In this document: in pieces, positions 48,001-60,000 of the stretch
Numbering within the stretch: the first letter of the stretch is position 1
How the letters are laid out: each line of letters opens with the position of its first letter
Assembly: GCF_040958095.1 (NCBI RefSeq)
Contig: NC_091227.1
Coordinates: forward strand, 13,000,620 to 13,064,619
Origin: Procambarus clarkii
Lineage: Eukaryota; Arthropoda; Malacostraca; Decapoda; Cambaridae
Length of the DNA stretch: 64,000 nucleotides
Reading direction: 5' to 3'
The notes under the pieces: model-generated
What the model was told of the DNA's origin: nothing
The model's database searches: none
The model's input: the letters and a program-made list of their open reading frames with translations, nothing else
Program-made: the position numbers and the translations under genes

Positions 48001-51000
48001 TGTGCCACATGTGTACACCCCACGTTCTCTCAATGTTTCTGTCAGGGTAACCGAGTTGTAGTAATTATCCATGTACAAATGGTAACCCTGGTTCACTAAA
48101 GGCTGCATCAACCCCGTTACTGTATCCACTATCGTCTTACCAATACCTGAGTATACGTCAAAGTCATATATGTACCCAGACACAGATTCAGCAAGCATAT
48201 AAAGTTTCACACCATACTTGTCTGGTTTGTTTGGATTGTACACTTTGAAGGATAGTCGGCCTCGCCATGCCATTGTACCCTCATCCAAACACAACTCTTT
48301 CTTGGGGATGTAAACTTGAGCAAACCTCTCTTTCAAGTAATCCATCACTGGTCTCACTTTTATCAACTTATCACGATTGTTCACGGGCACTGCATTGGTA
48401 TTGAATGTGTGGAAAAACTGGTTTATATGCTGGAATCGTCTGGACGGCATGAACAAGCTGAAGAAACGAGCATGCCATGGCTTTGCTGTTTGCCAATACA
48501 TCCTCATAGTTGGGAGCCTAATTATGCCCATCAATATGAACAGTCCTAGGAATCGCGCCATTTCACTCACCTTCACTGAGGTCCAAATATCTGATACATT
48601 TTCATTGGCCATCCGGAATAACTGTGAGGCGTACAAATTTGTTTCAACGGTAAAGAACTCAAGGAGGGCTCGCGTGATGAACAATTGAATATAAGCCAGT
48701 GCACTAGTAGGCTTGGGAATTTTCAGTCCAGGATCTCCAGTAAAATCATCAACAACTGGAGAAGTATTGCTACGACTCCAGCCCTCACCAGCCCCAGCCT
48801 GCCGAGTACGTACTGTACGTGTACGCCTTTCAGCAGGCTCGAATGAATCCTCATCACTTTCCTCATCACTTATACTTTCAGAATCACTTGGCGCAATTTG
48901 TCGTGTGTTCCTACGACGAGTAACATGTCTGGTAGCTACTTTTCTAGGTAGCCTAGATGCACCACGTGTGCGCCGAGATGGAGGAGGAGGAGGGGGTCGC
49001 GGTGCCTCCTCTTCCTCGGTGAGGGCCTCAGTCTCCTCATCACTCGTTGCCGTATCATTCCCTCTAGCTCTAGGTACACTATAATCGTTGTGGGTTCCAA
49101 AATCTTCCTCCAATACCTCTACATCACCTTCAGCTTCTGATAAATCCTCCACAAGGCCTGGAATTTTCGTTGGTGTGAGCTTCACTCCGCTCCACTTCTT
49201 AAAAATTTGGGTTATTTTGTCCACTCTCGATGACCTGGAGGCTTCCTTGGGCGTAGAAGTGCTTGGGCCTTGACCTGGATCCATTTTTGATGAAGTAATT
49301 GGGTATAATCCACACGGAAACGGGTAAAAATGCTCGAGTTTGGCGCGCGAGGGGAGCGTGATCGACTCACGACACGTGACACGAAAACAATAGGCCCGTC
49401 ACGTGACCGGGTAGGCCAACGCGCCAGGCGGCCTAGTGGTGAGAAAGAGAACTTCATGGCGCGTCGTTTGAAACAAACCCCAATGAAATCGGATTAAAAT
49501 TGAATTTTATACAAATATTTTAAAAGAGGACATAACTTTATGTCCACTATGCGTTTACGTTAGACGAAACAGGACGCGCCGGCGCGTCCAGATAGCGCGA
49601 AAGTGTTAATCAAGCTTAGTGTGCTCATTTCAATTAAGTTTTGTAATGGTCTGTCAGCTACTATAACTTTGACCATTCCTCATCAAACACCAATGCCATG
49701 ATCGTGAGCCCAAGAGCAGTATTAGCTGTCCACCATGGAGCCTAAAATGAACTGGCACAGTGGCACTTCTTATTTTTACCTACAAATCCTAAAGCTTCCT
49801 CAGAAATATTCAAGTTAGCTAACCAGCCAGAACAGAATAAATAGGCCTTAGATCTAGTCAACAACATTTACTCAGCCTCAGAGCCCCATCAGAACATCTC
49901 AAATTCACAGCCCCACCCCCATCTTATCCACCCTCTCACCTAATAAGTAGTACATGTTGCAGAATTTATCATTCCCTTAGAAATATGACGTACAGAATAT
50001 TTGTAAAATTTAAAGCCAAAATACAGGTATTGATATTTTCTATGCATTGGCCTTGACAGGGTAGGTGGGTTGCTCGGGTTGGTTGGTTTCAGGGTTAGGA
50101 AAAATGTGTGCATTTTTTTATAGTATGACAGATTGAGAGAATAGACTGAATAAATTATATTCTTAAGATAAATGATTACCTGGTAACTATTTCTTATGCA
50201 CGAGGAAAGTGATTTAAGAGAACTGATGTAATGTACTACATTTTATGCTTACCTGTAGTAAATGGTAATAGCAATAACCATGGTGATAAGAATAATGGAG
50301 ATAACACCAACAATAAGTCCAGCATTGTTTGGTCCTGAGGTGTTAGGCAAGACCAGATCTTTATCTTTTATTATTGGACTTGTGATGGAAATATCACACA
50401 TGTCACCTGAAAGAATAGAAAAACATTCTTCTAAGACACTGTAAGGATACTTGTATTAATGTTTGTTTTTCAGAGTATGTATAAAATATATTTATATTTA
50501 TACAATTAAAAAAAAAGAGTTTATTTATGGCAGCTGATCAAGGAAGGTATTCCTGGTCTCTTATACTATGAATATTTCTTTTCAACATATATTTTAAATA
50601 TTATTAGAAAATAAAATCATAACTCTTAAACTTATACATCCTTGTACTTTACACACACACACACACACACCCCAGTCCGTTCTCATGAGCATTCCCAACA
50701 TCAAGAAATTGTCTTACTGAAATGTCTTATCCTAACCTAATAGAGGACCCATGAACAGAAAATGGGACATGTCAATTTCGTAAACCGCTACCATCTTCTA
50801 TGGCCTTGGGTTAAGGATAAGTCAAAATGTGACGTGCTATTAGGATGGGTTGCACACAAGGTAGATCAGTGCAAGATTAAGAAACCAGGTCAATTTTTAA
50901 AGGGTCAACTACACCACAATTAAGCAATGGAGGCCTAGTCAGAAAAGGGCATTTCATTTCGATACATTCAACATAACTTTTTTTGTATTGTGGGGAAGAA

Positions 51001-54000
51001 AAAAATAAAACATATGATGCTTAATGGTTACTAACCTTCATAACCATATTTGCATTTGCAGCCTTCGACTGGGTGACAGATGAACCTCTCTGTACTACAA
51101 TTACAAACATTCAAACACTGGCGCCCAAAATAACCTTCCGGGCATGCTGAAACAAAAATATATTGGTTACATTAAATCTCAAAATGACGTAAAAAAAGTG
51201 TGGAGTGTGAAGTAAAAATTTCCTTATTAGCCTGCTGATATATTCGGATGTAATCCGTGATCTAGAATTGTTTTGAAGAGATACACATGCCCTCATATGT
51301 ATGCTCTGTTCTTCACTACAGGCCAGTTCAATCATTGCCTATTTATTGAATTCCTGTTGTCAGGGATAGGAAACCTGTCAGGTTTATCATGGGTATTCCT
51401 TAACCAACTACTGGCCTTTCCCAGGATGCAACTCACAACAGTTGCCTAATTCCTAGGTACCTATTTAGTGTTAGGTGAACAGAGGGATCTTGTGAGAGGA
51501 ACTGTGGCCTACACTGACATTTTACTATAACACTTTTCATGTTTGTCAGATACTGCATTTAATAACCCAGTGATGTATCTTCCCAATGCACCCAGGCTGG
51601 CTTTGCAACTTTATCAGTCTGTTATTGGGAACAGTGGCAAAGGTATTCAAAAAGTCAATGACACTGAAGATATACAAAGAACATGAAAAATATAAAACTT
51701 ATGCTTGAAACACTTTACATACCAGTGGCTTTTATTAAATATGCATTTATTGTATGTAGCTAATGATTTATCCACTGCAACACATTCTCCCGAATATACT
51801 TTAAATAAATTATCATCATAATATTAAGAGTCGGTATACTAAATAAATATTTTACTTGTGCATATTCTCACTTTTGATATCATATGAAAATCTGAATAAT
51901 CTTTTCACAGTTCACTTATAAAAGACCAACACCAACTTCACCAAACACCGAAGAATATTTGTGCATATATAGAACTTTTTGCTTATAACCCAAGTGAAGG
52001 GGTTGCTACATGCTTATACTAATAAATTAATGATTTCCCCAACTAAATATACTTTTATTCAAGAACCATTACACTCACTCTGTGTGCACCCAGGTCCCAT
52101 CCATCCAGGCTTGCATTCACAAAAGCCATCACTGCCACGGCACGACGCATGATTGCGACAATGGCATGTCTGAAGGCAGTTATAACCAAAGGTCCCAGGA
52201 GGGCACGGCTGCGAGCAGTCTCCGCCTCGCCATCCCGGAAGACACAGACACTCTCCTAGGAAATTCAGAAATAAATTAATCTTTAATTTAACTCTGACAT
52301 TAAAATATATTCATCATGAATGAATGTAAATGAACTTGCTTCATTTATAATAAACATTCTTTATGTAGCAAACTATTAAGCAAGTTACAGGTATATTTTT
52401 TTTTAACAAAATCTGCCTAAAATTTCAATAGCAAGCAAAGAAAACTAAAAATAAAATTTATTAACAATGTTAACAACACACACATAAGAACAGCAAGTAA
52501 TCAAGGTAAGCAAAGAAGGTATAATTAAGACAACTGATTAAGAGGCACCACACAGTGACCCTTAAACTACATAGTGACCCTCAAACAACGCTAGGCCCTC
52601 GATAAATTTATAGTCTAGTATTTTGAAGCATTTTTATCTCTAATCTTTATGTAGAGTTGTGGCTAAAGTTTGGTACGTTTTGTGCTAGTCTTTTGTTCCT
52701 TAGGGTCTAGGAGAATATTTAGTTGCTGTCACTACTGTATCTAGCTCATGGTTTCTATCCCTACAGGAAAGTTCTGAGGACATTCCAGTCCAGTGAATTT
52801 AAGAGTAGCTTTTTCTTTAGTCTTTGTGGGGAAAATGTCAGGACACCCCCCTTCTGTTCAGTACTGTTCTAGTCTCTATATGACATTGTAGTGTGTTTGG
52901 TTGCCACCAACTGCTGCTTTCCACTTCCACCATTGTACAGGTGTGTACAGTACTTCTATTCTTGTGCACTGAGGAGGCTGGTTTTTCTCCAGTTTCTGCT
53001 AGTTTTGGTTGTTCTGCCACTCTGACCAAAGCCACCCTTGCTCCATGCCAGCTTGTCAATGTGTGAATTTTGCTGATTGATCCTTAGTGTTCCTGACTCT
53101 AATATCTTTAATGTTATTGCTTTAACTGAGCATCAGTCTTGGGTGCCAGCTCTTCAGAAGAAGGAAAATTTGTTATGAATTGCTGCTTTCACTGCCAATG
53201 CCTTGGTCAAAAGCAGTTTTTGTAATATAAGTTTCATTTAATTTTATCTTTGTCTTGCATTAATCAATCTTATTTTAATCTTAAAAACTTCAATTGCTTC
53301 TAACTTCTGTTCCTGATTTATTTGTTTCACATTTCACACAGCCATACAAACCTGCTTTTGTCTTCTGGAGATTTGGTGGCTGAAGGCCTTGGTTCCAAAG
53401 TTAATTTAAACTTTAGTGATAAGAAATGTTGGTTACATGATTCCAAAGCCATACCCTCCCATCTCTATAAAGCAGGGGGATGCAAGCCTATTTACACACT
53501 GTGTTGGCCACATGAGCTTGCCACAAAGTTCTCATATCCTCACTGGACACTGAAGTACCATCATATAAAAGGTGTTTCAATACAATGTATTCAACTACAA
53601 TAAATAAAATATATAATGCATAAAGATTTTTTTTTCCTGAGAGTAGATGATAAACAGTTTAATAATTTTTACCCTCATTTTGAAAGTAAACTTCCTAGAT
53701 AAAATCTACCATAATGCCAGTTTTTCTATGAGGGACTAAGGATTATCTTACATTTCAGAGAAAAACATTCCTAACCTACATTACAATGCCTTCAAAATAC
53801 TGTACCTGTTTCATGGTTGCACTCTGCACCATTTCGACATCTACATTCATTTGCACAGCCGAATCCCCACAAGCCAGGACGGCAGGTACGATCGCAGCGA
53901 GAACCTTGCCAACCAGCTGCGCACACACATTCTCCCAGTTGTGGATGGCATGTGCCATTCCCTGTAAATAGAACATTATTAGTTTTGCATGTTGATAAAC

Positions 54001-57000
54001 TTAAACCACACCATTACATTATAATCACCAGGGCTTGATCAATACTTTTCTCAGTTCACTAATCAACCAAATGTTAAATTCATTAACTTATTTGAATACT
54101 GTTTTAATAAATATGCTTATCAGCCTTGATTTTCAATCATGGACAGGTAAATTAATGTATTGGATGGGGGGGAGCCAGTTTATGGAACTGGTTCCCTAGT
54201 GAACTGACAGACTGTCCGACCTATACTTTGTTCAGGAGTGAAACCAGAAAGTGCTGGATTTCATTATCGTGGTTTCCTGCCTTGTGCTTCGGACTCGCAC
54301 TGTCTTTTGTGCTGCCCACTTCCCCCAATTTTTGTATTTGAGATATACATCAACAGGGTAATCAATCCCTCTCAGTGTAATATTCCTCAGTTTAGTTAGC
54401 TTACTTCTCTTTTAGTATTAAGTGTTTACCCCTACACACCTTTGAAAAAAATTACAATTATTTTATGTTTTGCCTGAAATGCTTTGTATAATAGTTATTG
54501 TTACAAATAATTTGTTATATGAAACTCCTGTCCCTACAATTGTACATTACTCTTGTTCTCTGTATGCACAATCTTTTGAATTTACCTTATTTGAGCAGCC
54601 CTACATAATTCTTCAAATACTTTCTGCTAATTACTTCATGGACTTTGGTATTTTTTAATGAAGATTTCTTTCATGCTATGGTTGGTATGAATAATGTTTA
54701 TTTGCTAATGTGAAGCTCATTGCATCTTAAAATGTTTACTGTAGAACAATTAGGAACTTTTATGTATACAGTACCATGAATACAAGATGGGCAGTCTTGG
54801 TTGCAGTTCACTCCATATTTGGTAGGTCTGCAGGGTGTGTTGCAGTCAGCACCATGCCACCCTCGCTCGCATATGCATTTTCCCGTTTGAAGGTTACACG
54901 ATCCATTGTTCTTACAATCACATTTCTTTGTACACGATTCCCCATAGAATCCGCGAGGGCATTGAGACTCACAACTGACACCTGCCAAGAAAACAGAATT
55001 CAAATAACAAATATAGGAGGGAGAAGTTGTTGTGACAGGGGAAGGAGTGTGTAAAGGAAATACATGAAGAATTTTTACTATGGCATTTCAAATACCTTCC
55101 ATTGTTTGAAGGACTCTTGAGAAAACACCCAAAACATCCAAGAGCTCTGACCCATTTTGTTAAAATATATGATGGACAAATACAAATGTGTGAATTTTAT
55201 ATGACTTTTTCTCCAGTGAGACAACATGTGCATTAACCCTTAAACGGAGCAAAACAGGGTCTGGGAAGTGAAAAATATTCAAATTACATAAAAAATCACT
55301 TGAAAATCTTAAACAAATCTCCAACTTATTGGCTTCAGCATCTTGAAACTTTCATGAAAATATTTTCAAAAATTGATTTTAGACAATGATTTTAAAAAGC
55401 AGAACATTTTATTGATAAGAACATCTATTAATTGAAACTGATGGATAATGCAGTAATAAAGAGATGTAAGCACCTGTCCGACGCACAAAAGAAGAAGAAT
55501 AGTAGTAAGAAATGTCCACAAAGTGGATATGCAGCTGGTGCCTTTATAGCACTGCTACGTAATACATAATTTGTCACAAATAATAATGAGTATGTTATTA
55601 TGCTCTATATTGTTATATATCATATAAATACATTGCCCAATGTTAATAGCTTACTTTCATCAATGTCCAAAAAATAAGTTTATTTTTTTGTGGGGTAGGG
55701 GGGATTTTTTTTTTTTTTTTTTTTTTTTTTACGTTTTAGTTTTTTCTCCTTTGTTTATTATCCGATTTTGTTGTAACCTTTACAACCTGGAGAGTGCATA
55801 CCCATCCCTAATTACATGAAGACAGAATGAAATTGGTCAATAAATAAATAAATCAGTCAACTCGCAGAACTTGGGGCTTTGAATTTTTTTTTTTTCACAG
55901 ATTTCAAACTATTTTCTTTATCAAGTTAGGTTGTTTTGATGATTAGGGACTGGATTAGGGCTTTTTCACTTATATAAAGTATGCCCTTAATAGATCTCCT
56001 AAATCATTATAATTATTATAATTATCCCTATATTTTGTTTTTTGGGGTTATTTATTCTTGACTTCATTTCTACACATATCTTGAGGTTATCTTGAGGTTA
56101 TCTTGAGGTTATCTTGAGGTGATTTCGGGGCTTTTAGTGTCCCCGCGGCCCGGTCCTCGACCAGGCCTCCACCCCCAGGAAGCAGCCCGTGACAGCTGAC
56201 TAACACCCAGGTACCTATTTTACTGCTAGGTAACAGGGGCATAGGATGAAAGAAACTCTGCCCATTGTTTCTCGCCGGCGCCTGGGATCGAACCCAGGAC
56301 CACAGGATCACAAGTCCAGTGTGCTGTCCGCTCGGCCGACCGACTCCTCTATTGACCTACAACTTTCACACATTCGTGTATGAATGCCAAACAATGTTTG
56401 TTAAAACATACAAGTAAATTAATGAATTAGAACTAGCTTACACTAGCTTATTCATTGTCGATAACTTCAACTTCAATTATATCTATAACTAGAATTTAAA
56501 CTTTAGTCAGATAAAAAAAATCCAGTTTCTGACCTATTTTCACCATTTTTACATATAGTGTGCACAGCTGTCTGTTCTACTATTCCTTATAAAATGGATT
56601 TTTCATAAACCCTAAACGTTTGGAATTATACATTTTTTGTCTAAATTTGCTGCATACTTACAGTATTTCAAATGCCATACTTATAAATTTTTTTATAGTA
56701 AACTATACTGAAAACCTATATTCTAATTTGATGAAAATGAAGATCATATGCTAATCGGAGAGCATAATAACACCAAATGAACAATTGGTACTATTTTATA
56801 TTTTAAATCTGAATTGAAAATCTGAATTTTTCAATATTCAGTTTTAAAAATATTTGTGATTTTCTTGTTCTTCAAGTTATGATGGTGATCATTTAGACAA
56901 AGTTGGAGCATTTCCTAGTTGATTATGCACAAAATATTGGAAAGTGTTTGTGCAAGTTTGAGACGCTGATGTTCAATCATATGTATGTTTTGCACCATTT

Positions 57001-60000
57001 AAGGGTTAAACATCAAGATATTTTAAACCATGAAGTTATAAGAGAACAATTAAACAAGTTCCTTTGTATTTAGCTGGTACTGTATTGAGAACCCCCGTAT
57101 GACAATGCCTGTATACCAATAACACAATAGCAATTAAAAAAAAAAAGAAAAACAAACATAATTCTTTACAAATCATAAACACACAGTCATTTGCAATTCA
57201 ATTGAAATCTAACCCTTATATAATTAATAAACTAATAAAAGCCATACCTCTAAAGCCTGGTTTGCATATGCATCTGCCAGTTTCTGGATCACAACCTTCA
57301 ACATTGGGACCAACACAGGCACAGACGTTGACACAATCCATCCCGTGGTAGCCTTGATTACAAGTCTTCTCACATTTGTCCCCAAAATGTCCAGGACCAC
57401 ATGTACACTTGCCAGACACCGGGTCACAAGAGCCATTGTTCTGGCAATCGCATATCTTGGTACAATTACCTCCATAAGCATTTAGTGGACACGTGAGGGA
57501 GCACTGCTGGCCCTCCCAACCTATGAAAGTTTATATAAAGAATAATAAATTTTCACTGATTATATCATGATGATTCATTTCTTGTAATGGTTACATTCCC
57601 TATTTTTCAAAAGGAGGCATCATCCCAGAAAAACACGAATAACAGTGAAGAAGGTTCTTTACATTAAAACAAAAAAATATCGACTACTAGTATCATTCAC
57701 ACTAAATTGCATCACAAAACAAGTACTACTACTACTACACTCCAGAAGTCATCCACAACATTAACCCACCACTTCACAAGATCAGTTGTCAGGTGCTTCT
57801 CGTAATTACCAAGTAAAAATACAATCCCTCCTTCCTCACAAACTACTTCACCCCAGCCTTGTGTTGTTCACACTCTAGCACTGCTTCACACACATGCCAT
57901 GTTCACCCATCTTTCTAAGCTTCCATCTCTCCTTATACTCTTAAATTCCCATCTACACTCATTAATAGTCTATCATTATCCATGTATTAACATATCAAAA
58001 CCATCTCTGTGCAATTGTGCAACTGATCAACTTTTGCACTCCACATCTCACCAAAAATTGATATTCCACATTCCAGTTTACCTCCAACCACACGTCTAGT
58101 TTCTAATTCTTGATATATTATATTTAAAGCACATACACAAAAAGAAAAAGGGATGATGAATAACAATTTAACAAATTTTGAATATTAAAGCATTTGCCAT
58201 TTAAAAATTAGTGTAGAATTACTAAATCAGTTTTCAGTTGTATTGAGTATATTTCATGACATTCATAGATAATGGGAAAAATGAGAAACAGTTTTAAAAA
58301 CAATTTCCATTTAAATGCTTACCCGGTCTACATATACACTTCCCAGATTCATGTGAACAGCCGATAGAGTTTTTGCAACGACACTTCAAATCACAGTTCT
58401 GCCCGTATCGATTTTGTGGACAGTGCTCACCACACTGCTCTCCCTTATACCCTGCCAATTTACAATACATATACTGTATTAAAGTACATATAAATATACA
58501 ATTTACAATATATTTACAATACATATAAAACCCAAGTGCAATATACAATAGAAGGATCCCAAAAAATTATCTATATATATACCCTAGAGCGCAAAGAAAT
58601 AAAAACCAGTTAAAAACCAGCGTTGAATGTAATGAAATGCCATTTTCTGGGTGAAACCTGGAGGCTCCCCAGAGCTATCCAGGCTGATATAAATTTCATT
58701 AGGTTTTCCATCAGTGTGAATGGAGTTTTAGGCCTACTGGGGACCACAAACCAGAACCTGACCCCCTGAGAGAGGCATGAGGAGCAATGGCTTATAGAAA
58801 TGCACATGTGATTTGGAGCATTCTCTGTCTGCCATCGACCGGGCCAGGCACCCAGAAAAGTAAGCACCTCAAAACAAACCCCTTTTCTGGTTTAAGCAAT
58901 GAAAATAGACAAATGAGTGGACAGAACTCCCCAATTGAAAACGAGCAAGACATCACACGAGCCACACCGCATGCCTGTGCAGCTCCCTCCTCCCCAGGAG
59001 GGATAAGTGGGAGCCCCAGACCCCCGCATCGGTGCTCCACACCCCAGTTCTGAGGCTGGATGTCAAAAACCCGTGAAAAAACGCTGACTGGAGAGAGGGA
59101 GGGATGCCGGGGAGCCTTCGGGTCTCACGCAGAAAATGGCGTTTCATTACATTCAATGCTGGTTTTCTGGGGAGAACCCCTTTGGTTACCCGGAGCCACT
59201 TCACCAAAGACGAAAATGAGAGGGGACTTACCAGGAGGTGGTCGGTGCTCGCATCTCAATTCAAAGTAGAGACAACAGGCTGCAACCGCCGATATAAAGT
59301 GACACAGGCCCGACTAGGCCCAGGAACATTAACGAGGTATCCCGCTGGACGCGGGAAGCCAAAAACCTCCAGAAGGACGGAACCGAAGGATCCGCAGGGA
59401 CACTGAACCGAACCCAGGGAGGAGCCAAACCCAAATCCAACTTGTACACAGAGAAGGGGGGGGGAAGAGGAAGAAAAACCCCACTCCTTGTAAGCCCCGC
59501 TCGGAGGGTTGGAAAACCCAGGCGGGGTCCAATGGGGCCCAAGGCCCCCAGGTCAGCTCCTCCCAACCCCGGGAACCTCCACATCAGGCCCCTGGGGGCG
59601 AGTCATCCTCCAAAGCCCCAGCCTCACAAGAAAAAACTGGAGCAGTTGAAAAAGCAGGAAGAGAGGGGGCCCCACTTGTCAGACCCCGAAGCTACGACTG
59701 GAGGAATGGACTCTAATGCCTCCGTCACCATCCTGGAACCCCCAAAACTGCCCGAGTCGCAGAAACCTCTAAACCCTGCCCCAACCCCAAAGCCCTCAGA
59801 CGCTTAGTGGCTGGATGCAGGGAGGGAGGGGGGGGGGGGGTAGAACAGAATGAACCACAGCAGGGAAAGAACGAGGGAGTGCGGACTGAACCTAGGCCGA
59901 AGCAACCAACACCCTCAAGTCCGGGTCACAATAAGCAAAGCGGGGCAGCCTTGGGGCTTCTGGGGAAGCAACCATCCATAGGTATACGTTGCAGCAACCT

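Larger units (their letters stand above)
46303..49605 (-). mobile_element. Complete autonomous piggyBac-superfamily transposon
   Basis: The 3,303-bp element is bounded by TTAA at 46299-46302 and at 49606-49609, the classic piggyBac target duplication. Its ends are inverted: the left reads CACTTTCGCGCTCTCGGCG, and the right, reverse complemented, reads CACTTTCGCGCTATCTGGACG. About 12-14 terminal bases match. A subterminal perfect 18-bp palindrome lies at 49572-49589 near the right end. The interior carries one uninterrupted transposase frame. The element sits in the receptor intron between exons 9 and 10 in the same orientation as the gene; removing it and one TTAA leaves an intron of about 0.8 kb. 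Confidence 0.92.

Noticed and set aside
52620..53500. Less AT-rich intron stretch as a possible gene or LINE endonuclease
   Set aside because: Only one short frame vaguely resembles an endonuclease start; no catalytic motif could be supported.
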